In this document: positions 7,113-14,355 of the stretch, one piece after another | Numbering within the stretch: position 1 is the stretch's first letter | Layout: every line of letters starts with the position of its first letter | DNA from: GCA-003244245 sp050700355 | Lineage (GTDB): Bacteria > Actinomycetota > Actinomycetes > Mycobacteriales > Pseudonocardiaceae | Assembly (NCBI GenBank): GCA_050700355.1 | Contig: JBOHHE010000059.1 | Span: forward strand, 1-19,464 | Direction of reading: 5' to 3' | DNA: 19,464 nt | Position numbers and translations under genes: made by a program | The notes under the pieces: generated by a model | What the model was told of the DNA's origin: nothing | Databases searched by the model: none | What the model saw: only the letters and a program-made list of their open reading frames with translations

Positions 7113-9160
7113 GCTCCGTCCTTAGGGACGCCATTACCCCGGTCACCCGGGGTGCCATCTCCCTCGGCACCACTGCGATCGGTATCTCGCCCGAAGCCCC
7201 TCGCGAGGGGGGCGAAGGGGTCGTGCTCCGCGACCCGGGCGGAGGAACGTAACTGCCATGGCACGCTGGTCACCATCACTCCAGGTTCGAACAGCAGGCG
7301 GCCCTTGAGCCGCAGCGCACTTTGGTTATGCAAAATCTGCTCCCACCAGTGGCCCACGACGTACTCCGGGATGAACACGGTGACAACGTTGCGGGGGTTG
7401 TTGGAACGTACCCGCTTGACGTAGTCGACCACCGGCTTAGTGATCTCCCGGTAGGGCGACTCCACGACTTTGAGCGGCACCGGGAGGTCACGCACCTCCC
7501 AGTCGGCAACTAGGCCCCGGGTACTTGTGTCATCGACGTTGACGGTGACCGCCTCGAGCACATCGGGACGGGTGGCGCGAGCATAGGACAGCGCTCGCAG
7601 CGTCGGCAGGTGCAGCGTCGACACCAGCACGATCGCATGGTTGCGCGATGGCAGCACGGCATCGGCTTCACGAGGCACCAGCTCCGCAGCAACCCGGTCG
7701 TAGTGTTTCCGAATCGCCCGCATTACCGCAAAGATCATCGCCATGGCCGCGATCGCGATCCAGGCGCCCTGGGTGAACTTAGTGAGCAGCACCACTACCA
7801 GGACCGAGGCGGTCATCGCCAACCCGATGGCGTTGACCGCTTGAGAACGCCGCATCAGACGGCGCTGGCCAGGATCGTTCTCGCTGGCCAGCATGCGGTT
7901 CCAGTGCCGGAGCATGCCGGTCTGGCTCAGGGTGAACGACATGAACACCCCGACGATGTAGAGCTGGATCAACCGGCTGACCTCCGCGTCGAACGCGATC
8001 ACCAGCAGGATCGCGACGCCCGCCAGGAACACGATGCCGTTGGAGAAGGCCAGCCGGTCTCCTCGGGTGAGCAGCTGACGGGGCAGATAACGATCCTGCG
8101 CCAGGATCGAGCCCAGCACCGGAAAACCATTGAATGCGGTGTTCGCGGCCAGCACCAGAATCAGCGCGGTAACCGTGGTGATGAAGAAGAAGCCGGCCGG
8201 GAAACCCTCGAACACCGCCTGCGCGATCTGCGCCACCATCGTCTTCTGTTCATACCCCGGCGGCGCCCCGATCAGCTGCCGCGCCGGATCCTCGGCCACC
8301 GTCACACCGATCAGCCGGGCGAGCACGATCAGGCCCATCAGCATGATGACCGAGATGAAACCGAGCAGCAGCAGGGTGGTGGCGGCATTACGGGATTTCG
8401 GCTTCTTGAAAGCCGGAACCCCGTTGCTGATCGCCTCGACACCGGTGAGCGCCGCACAACCGGAGGAGAACGCCCGCAGGATCAGAAATACCATTGCGAA
8501 TCCGACGAGATGGTCTGTCTCAGCGTGCAGTTCGAAGCCTGCGGACTCGGCGCGGACGTCGTCGCCGCGCAGCAGCACGCGGATGAACCCCCAGGCGAGC
8601 AGAACGAAGATGCCAATCATGAACGCGTAGGTGGGTACGGCGAAGGCGGCCCCGGACTCCCGGATCCCGCGCAGATTGGCCGCCGTGATCAGGATGATCG
8701 CCGCGACCGCGAACGTCACCTTGTGGGTAGCGACGAACGGCACTGCCGAACCGATGTTCGACGCCGCCGCGGCGATCGACACCGCAACGGTGAGGACATA
8801 GTCGACGAGTAACGCGCTGGCCACCGTGAGCCCCGCAGCGCGCCCCAGATTGACCGTGGCGACCTCGTAGTCCCCACCCCCGGAGGGATAGGCCCGCACA
8901 TTCTGCCGGTAGCTGGTGACCACGACCAGCATGACCGTCGCGACCGCCAGGCCGATCCAGGGAGACAGGGTGAAGGCGGAGAGCCCGGCCACCGAGAGTA
9001 CGAGAAAGATCGCCTCGGGAGCGTAGGCCACCGAGGACATCGCATCGGAGGCGAAGACCGGTAACGCGATGCGCTTGGGCAGCAGCGTGCGGCTCAGCCG
9101 TTCGCTGCGGAACGGCCTACCGACGAGGATCCGTTTCGCCGCCGTGGCGAGCTTCAACAC
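7109..9160 (-). CDS. KimA-like APC-superfamily potassium permease
   Basis: A 683-aa polytopic membrane protein. Residues 1-490 carry about 12 hydrophobic segments. The C-terminal part (about 500-640) is a soluble alpha/beta domain (AIVLVSTLHLPTLRALSYA; NVVTVFIPEYVVGHWWEQIL) like the cytosolic domain of Bacillus KimA (YdaO). The N-terminus (LVGRPFRSERLSRTLL, FASDAMSSVAYAPEA) resembles KimA, and residues I recall as K+ ligands in KimA (D36, Y43, D117, T230, E233) have plausible counterparts at D39, Y46, D120, T239 and E242. The role is therefore most likely H+-coupled K+ uptake; the older label would be amino acid permease. It lies divergent from two RCK (TrkA-like) genes, as Rv2690c lies beside ceoBC. 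The GTG start at 9160 has only a weak ribosome site (AGG about 8 bp upstream). The methyltransferase gene is coupled downstream. Confidence 0.85.
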   Translation of the reverse strand: MLKLATAAKRILVGRPFRSERLSRTLLPKRIALPVFASDAMSSVAYAPEAIFLVLSVAGLSAFTLSPWIGLAVATVMLVVVTSYRQNVRAYPSGGGDYEVATVNLGRAAGLTVASALLVDYVLTVAVSIAAAASNIGSAVPFVATHKVTFAVAAIILITAANLRGIRESGAAFAVPTYAFMIGIFVLLAWGFIRVLLRGDDVRAESAGFELHAETDHLVGFAMVFLILRAFSSGCAALTGVEAISNGVPAFKKPKSRNAATTLLLLGFISVIMLMGLIVLARLIGVTVAEDPARQLIGAPPGYEQKTMVAQIAQAVFEGFPAGFFFITTVTALILVLAANTAFNGFPVLGSILAQDRYLPRQLLTRGDRLAFSNGIVFLAGVAILLVIAFDAEVSRLIQLYIVGVFMSFTLSQTGMLRHWNRMLASENDPGQRRLMRRSQAVNAIGLAMTASVLVVVLLTKFTQGAWIAIAAMAMIFAVMRAIRKHYDRVAAELVPREADAVLPSRNHAIVLVSTLHLPTLRALSYARATRPDVLEAVTVNVDDTSTRGLVADWEVRDLPVPLKVVESPYREITKPVVDYVKRVRSNNPRNVVTVFIPEYVVGHWWEQILHNQSALRLKGRLLFEPGVMVTSVPWQLRSSARVAEHDPFAPLARGFGRDTDRSGAEGDGTPGDRGNGVPKDGA

Positions 9161-9192
9161 GCGGGAAGCCTACGGCTGCGGGCAGCCCGGCT

Positions 9193-9221
9193 CGGACAGG
9201 CGCGGGGATCGGCGATACGGT
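9193..9221 (+). promoter_or_regulatory. Candidate sigma-A-type promoter of ceoB
   Basis: CGGACA at 9193-9198 (four of six matches to TTGACA) and TACGGT at 9216-9221 (TAnnnT) are separated by exactly 17 bp. Transcription would start near 9228, about 25 bases before the ceoB GTG at 9253. It sits in the 92-bp divergent gap between the permease gene and ceoB. Pattern reading only. Confidence 0.45.
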
Positions 9222-9252
9222 TTTGTGCAAACGCCGACCCAGGAGTGGCCGT

Positions 9253-9915
9253 GTGCACGTCGTGATCATGGGTTGTGGCCGGGTGGGTTCCGGTCTGGCC
9301 CTCGCGCTGGAACGTATCGGGCACGAGGTAGCGGTGATCGATCGCGAGCTGCAGGCGTTCCGCAGACTCGGTGCGGACTTCCACGGCCAGCAGGTTCTCG
9401 GTGCGGGCTTTGACCGGCAGGTGCTCATCGAGGCAGGTATCGAGCACGCCGAGGCGTTCGCGGCGGTATCCTCCGGAGACAACTCCAACATCATTTCCGC
9501 GCGAGTGGCCCGGGAGAATTTCGGCGTACAGCGAGTGGTCGCCAGGATCTATGACCCTAAGCGGGCCGCGGTTTACGAGCGGCTCGGTATCCCCACCGTG
9601 GCCACCGTGCCGTGGACCACCGACCGACTCCTGCGCATGCTGCTGCCTGAGGGTGGGGCCGCCGCCTGGCGCGATCCATCGGGCACGGTCGCGGTGCTGG
9701 CGCTGCCGCTGCACGAGGGCTGGGTCGGACGTAGCGTGCGTGACCTGGAGGAGCGCATCGGCGCACGCATCGCCTTCATCCTGCGGTTCGGCGCCGGGGT
9801 ACTGCCGAAGAACAAGACGGTGTTGCAGGCCGACGATCAGGTCTACGCCGCCGTGATCTCCGGGACCGTCACCGAGGTCACCAACGCGGCAGCCAACGAA
9901 CCCCTCCACGATTAA
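9253..9915 (+). CDS. ceoB: TrkA/RCK potassium-transport regulatory protein CeoB
   Basis: A 220-aa cytosolic RCK (KTN) protein that should bind a dinucleotide or nucleotide and gate a K+ transporter. The Rossmann glycine motif MGCGRVGSGL begins at residue 6 (G7, G9, G12). D30 at the end of beta-2 (VAVIDRE) fits NAD(H) preference. DNSNIISARVAREN (76-89) and RVVARIYDPKRAAVYE (94-109) are typical RCK-N segments, and a short RCK-C domain follows at about 140-205. The start is the GTG at 9253 because AGGAG lies at 9241-9245; an in-frame TTG at 9223 would add ten residues (MCKRRPRSGR) before the fold. It is followed by ceoC after 61 bp. The two RCK genes divergent from a KimA-like permease mirror Rv2690c-ceoB-ceoC. 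Confidence 0.92.
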   Translation: MHVVIMGCGRVGSGLALALERIGHEVAVIDRELQAFRRLGADFHGQQVLGAGFDRQVLIEAGIEHAEAFAAVSSGDNSNIISARVARENFGVQRVVARIYDPKRAAVYERLGIPTVATVPWTTDRLLRMLLPEGGAAAWRDPSGTVAVLALPLHEGWVGRSVRDLEERIGARIAFILRFGAGVLPKNKTVLQADDQVYAAVISGTVTEVTNAAANEPLHD

Positions 9916-9976
9916 CCGCACCACTGAGCCGCTCGAACACTGTGAGCCAGGAGAACAAGCGATCGGAGAGCCGCCC

Positions 9977-10696
9977 ATGCGTGTGGCCATCGCAGGCGCC
10001 GGCGCGGTCGGCCGGTCCATCGCGGCGGAACTGCTCGAGTTCGGCCACGACGTGATGCTCATCGAGCGAAATGTCGGACAGCTCGATCCACAGGAGGTCG
10101 AGGCCGCCGAGTGGGTCCTGGCCGACGCCTGTGAGCTTGCTTCGCTGGAAGAAGCCGGGCTGGAGCAGTGCGACGTGGTGATCGCCGCGACCGGTGATGA
10201 CAAGGTCAACCTCGTGGTTTCGCTGCTGGCCAAGACCGAGTTCGCCGTGCGCCGCGTGGTGGCCCGGGTGAACGAACCCCGCAACGAGTGGTTGTTCACC
10301 GAGGCGTGGGGAGTGGATGTCGCGGTCTCGACACCGCGAATACTTGCCGCGATGGTGGAAGAGGCGGTCAGCGTCGGCGACTTGGTGCGGCTGATGACGC
10401 TCCGGCAGGGGCAGGCCAATCTCGTCGAGGTCACCCTGCCCCCGGATACTCCGCTGGCCGGTCACCCGGTGCGGGAACTTCAGCTGCCCGCTGATTCCGC
10501 CCTGGTCACCATTCTCCGTGGAGGCCGGGTGATCGTGCCGCAGGGTGACGATGCCATCGAGGGCGGGGATGAACTGCTTTTCGTCACCGCCGCCGCGGTC
10601 GAAGCCGATGTGCATGCGGCCCTTGGTCGCAGCCCGTCCGCGCCGGTCAAGCGGCGGCCCGGGCGGAATGCGCCCGGCGGATCGCCCAGATCGTGA
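9977..10696 (+). CDS. ceoC: TrkA/RCK potassium-transport regulatory protein CeoC
   Basis: The second RCK protein, 239 aa, a paralogue of CeoB. The N-terminal Rossmann motif is MRVAIAGAGAVGRSIA (G7, G9, G12), with E30 at the end of beta-2 (LIERN), consistent with NAD(H). ATGDDKVNLVVSLLAK (176 onward in the open frame is RCK-C) and RRVVARVNEPRNEWLF are RCK-N signatures; RCK-C lies at about 145-220. The ATG at 9977 has GGAGA about 9 bp upstream. A basic, Pro/Gly/Ser-rich tail (about 217-239) follows the RCK-C domain and is encoded where the gene overlaps the 3' end of the convergent DUF3159 gene by 50 bp, so the tail may be constrained or created by the overlap. It probably acts with CeoB as part of a K+ uptake complex. 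Confidence 0.92.
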   Translation: MRVAIAGAGAVGRSIAAELLEFGHDVMLIERNVGQLDPQEVEAAEWVLADACELASLEEAGLEQCDVVIAATGDDKVNLVVSLLAKTEFAVRRVVARVNEPRNEWLFTEAWGVDVAVSTPRILAAMVEEAVSVGDLVRLMTLRQGQANLVEVTLPPDTPLAGHPVRELQLPADSALVTILRGGRVIVPQGDDAIEGGDELLFVTAAAVEADVHAALGRSPSAPVKRRPGRNAPGGSPRS

Positions 10697-11306
10697 CCAG
10701 GGCGGCGACAGCGGTCAATGGCAGACCCATCGCCAGCCGGGCCACACCGAGCAAGGTGGTCTCCTGCGCCTCGTACAACCAGCGCTGTACCCCGAAACGG
10801 GCCAGGAAGAACACTGTCCACACCAGCGTCGCCACGTCATAGCCGAACCGGGCGCGGCGGTCGGTGCGCCAGTCGGACCCCGAGCCGTTGAGAGCTGCCC
10901 AGATAACCCCGACCAACGGCCTGCGCACCACGACCGAAAACGCGAAAGCGAGCCCGGCGACCAGGCTGAACCAGATGCCGTAGAGAAAGAACCCCCGGGC
11001 CTCTCCGGTGCGATAGGCGATGAAGGCGCACAGCCCCACCCCGAGAAGCCCCGACACAGCCGGCTGCAGGGGCTCCCGGCGGATCAGACGCCACACCCCC
11101 ACAGCCACTCCAGCAGCCAGCGCCGACCAGATCGCCGGTTGCAACCCGGTCAGCGTGTTCACCACGACGAAGATCAGTACCGGCACCACGGAGGACACCA
11201 GACCGCCGACACCGCCCATCTGTTCCAGCAGTGTGGGTGTGCTGCGCGGCTGACCGGGCGGTTGGACGACGTCGGCATTCTCTGGGGGCGGGAAGGGCTG
11301 AGTCAT
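10647..11306 (-). CDS. DUF3159 family membrane protein
   Basis: A 219-aa integral membrane protein of the actinobacterial DUF3159 family (Rv2693c type). A Pro-rich cytoplasmic N-terminus (1-25) precedes about five or six hydrophobic segments, roughly 36-54, 57-73, 84-98, 105-126, 155-172 and 190-209. Between them are charged, family-typical loops such as RTGEARGFFLYG (99-110) and ALNGSGSDWRTDRR (138-151). The ATG at 11306 overlaps the stop of the upstream OB-fold gene as ATGA, with GGAG close by, so translation is probably coupled. The 3' end overlaps ceoC by 50 bp. No catalytic motif is visible and the function is unknown; linkage to the CeoBC genes hints at membrane or ion homeostasis only by position. 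Confidence 0.85.
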   Translation of the reverse strand: MTQPFPPPENADVVQPPGQPRSTPTLLEQMGGVGGLVSSVVPVLIFVVVNTLTGLQPAIWSALAAGVAVGVWRLIRREPLQPAVSGLLGVGLCAFIAYRTGEARGFFLYGIWFSLVAGLAFAFSVVVRRPLVGVIWAALNGSGSDWRTDRRARFGYDVATLVWTVFFLARFGVQRWLYEAQETTLLGVARLAMGLPLTAVAALVTIWAIRRAHSARAAA

Positions 11307-11680
11307 GAACTCCGCTGCAGTTCGTAGTAGGGGTTGTAGAGAACCTTTCGACCGTCCCGGAGGGCGAGCCGCCCGGACGCCCGCACGATCCGGCCGGTCT
11401 CGATGCCGGGAATTCGGCGCCGGCCCAGCCAGACGAGCGTGATGCCCTCGGTGCCGTCGAACAACTCGGCCTCCAGGGTAGCTACCGCCGCCCGAGGGCA
11501 TAATTCCACACTGCGGAGCCTGCCCAGGACCGTGACGGCCTCGCCGAAGGTGCACTCGCTGGCCCTTCGCGCGCCGGATTGCTCCACTTGGCGGGACAGC
11601 TCGTCGGCATCCAGCTCGGCGGCATCGATGGTCAGCCGGCGGACCAGGCGCCGCCAGTAGCCGGGAGCCGCACTGCTCAT
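11303..11680 (-). CDS. OB-fold nucleic-acid-binding-like protein
   Basis: A 125-aa protein with an OB-fold-like core. After an N-terminal helical stretch (1-40) come GEAVTVLGRLRSVELCPR (46-63), LEAELFDGTEGITLVWLGRR (69-88), IPGIETGRIVRASGRLALRD (90-109) and YNPYYELQ (115-122). This is the conserved layout of actinobacterial Rv2694c-type proteins, in which GxGR/GRL strands and the WLGRRxIPGI motif form the barrel. It could bind single-stranded nucleic acid, but no activity is shown. The start is the ATG at 11680 (MSSAAPGYWRRLVRRL); the frame is open further upstream with no recognisable protein. It is coupled to DUF3159 by an ATGA overlap. A 106-bp gap separates it from DUF3710, where M. tuberculosis has an extra gene (Rv2695c) that is missing here. 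Confidence 0.82.
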   Translation of the reverse strand: MSSAAPGYWRRLVRRLTIDAAELDADELSRQVEQSGARRASECTFGEAVTVLGRLRSVELCPRAAVATLEAELFDGTEGITLVWLGRRRIPGIETGRIVRASGRLALRDGRKVLYNPYYELQRSS

Positions 11681-11786
11681 GTCGAACCCCGCAAAGGATC
11701 CAGGGTCCCCCGACGGACCCGCCGGGACCCCAGGGTAGTCCGATGCTCCACAATTCCGTTGCGGCGAGCGGGCGCTCGCGGATCGT

Positions 11787-12446
11787 TCAGGGCTGCCCCT
11801 CGGTTCCCGGAGTACTCTCCGCAGCGGGGTCATTCTGCCGCTCCGCAGCCAACCTGAGCTGTTCGACGAGCGGGCCGGGAAGCTGCAGCGGCAGCGGGCT
11901 ACGTACCGGCAGCGGTTCCGGCCCGCGCACCACGACGGTTTCCCGGATGACGTCCCGCAGCAGCGCGGCCCGCGCCTCGGCGTGCTCGGCACCTCCTGCG
12001 GCCACCCCCCGCAACAGCCAGCGGGGTCCATCCACCGCCAAGAACCGGAGCACCCCCTGCGGGGTGACCGCATCGATCTCTTCACCCCACTCACCCTTCG
12101 CGCGAGAGACGGGCGCACCGTCGGCGCGCAACCGGCTCACCAGCTCCCTGGCCACCTCGGTCCACAACCCACCGGTTCGCGGGGCCGCGAAAGCGGTCAC
12201 GGTGAGCTGACCGAGACCGGTCATGAGGTGCACCGCTCGTACCGGCCCGGACTTGTCCACCTCGACCTGTAGCTGCGCGCCCTCAGGCACCGGCAGCCGC
12301 AACGAACCCAGGTCCAGCCGGTTCCGTCCGTCGTCGGGCTCCTCAGCCGCGTCGTAAGGCCCGGACGTAGGTCCCTGGTCGAGTTGTTCTTCGATGGCGT
12401 CCGGTCCAGGCGGCTCCGGCTGCGCCTTGCGGCGACGTCCGAACAC
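11787..12446 (-). CDS. DUF3710 family protein
   Basis: A 219-aa soluble protein of the actinobacterial DUF3710 family (Rv2696c type). The basic N-terminus MFGRRRKAQPEPP is followed by an acidic linker (15-45), then the conserved core: LGSLRLPVPEGAQLQVEVD (47-64 region), VRAVHLMTGLGQLTVTAFAA (69-88), LWTEVARELVSRLRADG (94-110), GEWGEEIDA (118-126), and LRFLAVDGPRWLLRGVAAG (133-151). The C-terminal tail is Pro/Glu-rich. The GTG start at 12446 has a purine-rich AGGGAGAGGG upstream and lies 3 bp after the dut stop, so dut and this gene form one operon. No enzyme motif or membrane segment is seen. The function is unknown. Confidence 0.86.
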   Translation of the reverse strand: MFGRRRKAQPEPPGPDAIEEQLDQGPTSGPYDAAEEPDDGRNRLDLGSLRLPVPEGAQLQVEVDKSGPVRAVHLMTGLGQLTVTAFAAPRTGGLWTEVARELVSRLRADGAPVSRAKGEWGEEIDAVTPQGVLRFLAVDGPRWLLRGVAAGGAEHAEARAALLRDVIRETVVVRGPEPLPVRSPLPLQLPGPLVEQLRLAAERQNDPAAESTPGTEGQP

Positions 12447-12449
12447 TGA

Positions 12450-12911
12450 TCAGCCCTCTCCCTCGTGCGCCGATACATTCCGGTCACCGATCCCGGTCGA
12501 CCCATAGCCGGCTGTCCCCCGGGACGAGCTCGGCAACATGGTCACCTCATGAAACGTGGCATGTTCCACCCGCTGCACCACCAGTTGCGCGACCCGGTCC
12601 ATCCTGTGTAGCACCACGGACTCTCGCGGATCGTGGTTGACCAGGCAAACCTGCACCTCCCCGCGATAGCCGGCGTCGATCGTGCCCGGCGCGTTGACCA
12701 CGCCCAACCCCGATCGGGCCGCCAACCCGGAGCGGGGGTGAACAAAAGCCGCATAACCGGTGGGCAGCGCGATCGCGATGCCGGTGCCCACAACGGCCCG
12801 CTCTCCCGGCGGGAGGACGAGATCGCGGGTGGTGACCAAATCGGCGCCCGCGTCGTCGGCATGCAGGTAACGGGGCAACGGGACCGTCGGGTCCAGTCGG
12901 ATCAGCAGCAC
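12450..12911 (-). CDS. dut: Deoxyuridine 5'-triphosphate nucleotidohydrolase (dUTPase)
   Basis: Hydrolyses dUTP to dUMP and PPi, limiting uracil in DNA and feeding dTMP synthesis; trimeric all-beta dUTPase. The 153-aa product has the five motifs: 1, DAGADL (20-25); 2, PRSGLA (59-64); 3, GTIDAGYRGEV (76-86) with the catalytic Asp D79 and Tyr Y82; 4, RVAQLVV (106-112); 5, RGTAGYGSTG (131-140). In motif 5 the usual Phe is Tyr (Y136); mycobacterial enzymes have His there. I chose the GTG at 12911, which has GGAG five bases upstream and gives the expected length. The frame is open further upstream (an ATG at 12958 would add 16 residues), but those residues are not dUTPase-like. It heads an operon with DUF3710 and is divergent from DUF3093. 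Confidence 0.95.
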   Translation of the reverse strand: MLLIRLDPTVPLPRYLHADDAGADLVTTRDLVLPPGERAVVGTGIAIALPTGYAAFVHPRSGLAARSGLGVVNAPGTIDAGYRGEVQVCLVNHDPRESVVLHRMDRVAQLVVQRVEHATFHEVTMLPSSSRGTAGYGSTGIGDRNVSAHEGEG

Positions 12912-12922
12912 CTCAACTCCGC

Positions 12923-12953
12923 CGGACAGGCACACGGGCGGCGAGACTACCCT
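12923..12953 (+). promoter_or_regulatory. Candidate promoter for leaderless DUF3093 transcript
   Basis: TACCCT at 12948-12953 (TAnnnT) lies seven bases before the DUF3093 ATG at 12961, the spacing expected if the mRNA starts at the A of the ATG. A weak -35-like CGGACA is at 12923-12928 with a long 19-bp spacer. No Shine-Dalgarno precedes the ATG, which agrees with a leaderless message. On the opposite strand TAGTCT (12944-12949) could be a -10 for dut, interleaved with this one. Confidence 0.4.
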
Positions 12954-12960
12954 CGACGCC

Positions 12961-13482
12961 ATGCCCGACCGCCGAGCCCCGGGTCGCCGCTCCAGCCGCC
13001 CGTCCTGGAGCACCGGGCCCGTCGCCGAGCCGGTCTTCGACGAAAGGCTCACAGTTCCGTTGTGGTGGTGGCCGCTGGGTCTCGGGGTGGCCGCTCTGCT
13101 GGCCGCCGAGGTGCACATGGGTTACCCAGGGGTCCGGGCATGGCTGCCGTATCTGCTGACGGTGCCCCTGGCCGTCGCGGTACTAATCCGGATGGGTAGC
13201 CGCCGGGTCCAGCTGTCCGGCGGCGAGCTCCAGGTGGGCGCCGCGCACGTACCAGTGCGTCATCTGGGACAGGCACAGGTCATCGGGCCGGCAGACAAAC
13301 GCCGCGCGCTGGGTCCAGAGCTGGACCCAGCAGCGTTCGTTCAGCACAGCGGGTGGATCAAGCCGCTCGTACGAGTCGAACTCACCGATCCGCAGGACCC
13401 GACACCTTACTGGATCTTCAGCGTGCGTCGGGCGACGGAACTCGCCGCACTGCTGCAAGCCGGGACCGAGGAGATCCGTTAG
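12961..13482 (+). CDS. DUF3093 family membrane protein
   Basis: A 173-aa protein of the DUF3093 family (Rv2698 type). The basic, Ser/Pro-rich N-terminus (1-25) precedes FDERLTVPLWWWPLGLG (26-42) and two membrane helices (about 33-51 and 59-77). These are followed by a cytoplasmic beta-rich domain (82-173) with RVQLSGGELQVG, RHLGQAQVIGPADKRRALG and the C-terminal helix RRATELAALLQAG, resembling a PH-like or bPH module on a membrane anchor. The ATG directly follows a TACCCT hexamer, so the transcript may be leaderless. It is divergent from dut and convergent with DUF4193 (28-bp gap). The function is unknown; family membership is confident from motifs and synteny. Confidence 0.86.
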   Translation: MPDRRAPGRRSSRPSWSTGPVAEPVFDERLTVPLWWWPLGLGVAALLAAEVHMGYPGVRAWLPYLLTVPLAVAVLIRMGSRRVQLSGGELQVGAAHVPVRHLGQAQVIGPADKRRALGPELDPAAFVQHSGWIKPLVRVELTDPQDPTPYWIFSVRRATELAALLQAGTEEIR

Positions 13483-13510
13483 GTACCCACTGGCAATGTG
13501 TTCAGGGCGC

Positions 13511-13810
13511 TCAGGCGGCACAGTCCCGGCAGACCGGGCGCCCGTTGCGTTCCTCGGCCAACCTGCTGCGATGATGCACCAGGAAACAGCTCGTGCAGGT
13601 GAACTCGTCATCCTGTTTGGGCAGCACCTTGACGGTCAGCTCCTCACCGGACAAGTCAGCGCCGGGCAGCTCGAAGTTCTCGCTTTCTGCCTCATCGACG
13701 TCGACCGCACCGGATTGGGCCTCGTTGCGCCGGGCCTTGAGCTCTTCCAGCGAGTCCTCGGCGAGCTCGTCGGTCTCGTTGCGCCGTGGAGCGTCGTAGT
13801 CGGTCGCCAT
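13511..13810 (-). CDS. DUF4193 zinc-ribbon-like protein
   Basis: A small acidic protein of 99 aa in the DUF4193 family (Rv2699c type). It begins MATDYDAPRRNETDELAEDS, followed by the helical SLEELKARRNEAQSG (20-34), an acidic linker (35-58), and a C-terminal zinc-ribbon-like module with two CxxC pairs, C72/C75 (TCTSCFLVHH) and C94/C97 (VCRDCAA). The ATG at 13810 has only a weak GGGA upstream. Related proteins are near-universal in Actinobacteria next to the sigA/dut region, and some descriptions place them among transcription-associated factors, but I cannot assign a function. It is transcribed away from the 545-bp gap before cei. Confidence 0.9.
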   Translation of the reverse strand: MATDYDAPRRNETDELAEDSLEELKARRNEAQSGAVDVDEAESENFELPGADLSGEELTVKVLPKQDDEFTCTSCFLVHHRSRLAEERNGRPVCRDCAA

Positions 13811-14355
13811 AGTCTTTCCCACCCCTGAGTCGTACGGGTCGTGCCGCTGCACAACGCACAGCCGTCCTGATTTGTGCCCGTGAGAATGGTCACGCTTTCG
13901 TGGCCCCGGATGCGGCCCTGGCGCCAGCTGCGGCACCCCAGGACGCCGCCGGAGCTGCGTGAGGGTAGCTCACCAGCCGACGTTGCGGGCGGGACGCTAC
14001 CCGGCGGGTCAGCTCGCGGCGAGTCCGGCACGCCACCACATGGGCTGATCGGCGGCAACAGGTCGCCTCCGAGTGCCTCCGGCAGGGCACAGATCTGGCG
14101 GGCAGCACGCCGACTGGCACGCATTGAAGTCATCTCTCCTGGCATGTCCACCGCAGAGAACCGAGAACCACCCCATCAGCACGCTCTCAGCGACCATGCG
14201 TTGTCAGAAGGACGCTGCCGAGCCGTGCCATACAACCTTTCGGGGGAAACCCACATCGGCAATACCGCGTCCGGCTGCGCCGACCCCCTGGAGCCCCCTA
14301 GGCTGATCTGTTGCAGGCACCGTGGTGGGGGTGCCCAGGCCAGGAAGGACAGGCC
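13811..14355. other. Gene-poor divergent spacer between DUF4193 and cei
   Basis: The longest stretch without a convincing gene in the conserved block (545 bp). Reading frames cross it on both strands, but their products are Arg/Pro/Ser-rich with no motif, so I treat them as spurious. Visible structure: a CGTGA-N6-TCACG inverted repeat (13879-13894), GTGAG-N5-CTCAC (13959-13973), a 7-bp inverted repeat GGGTAGC/GCTACCC with 26 bases between the arms (13963-14002), a possible -10 hexamer TAGGCT (14299-14304) for cei, and a small GGCACC/GGTGCC hairpin (14316-14335) just upstream of the cei ribosome site. It probably holds both promoters and 5' leaders. Confidence 0.55.

Noticed and set aside
7610..8812. 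400-codon frame antisense to the permease
   Set aside because: Composition (Arg, Asp, Gln, His) mirrors the hydrophobic codons on the other strand; no recognisable fold.
11307..11753. N-terminal extension of the DUF3159 frame
   Set aside because: It is antisense-frame noise over the OB-fold gene; the ATGA overlap and GGAG mark the ATG at 11306.
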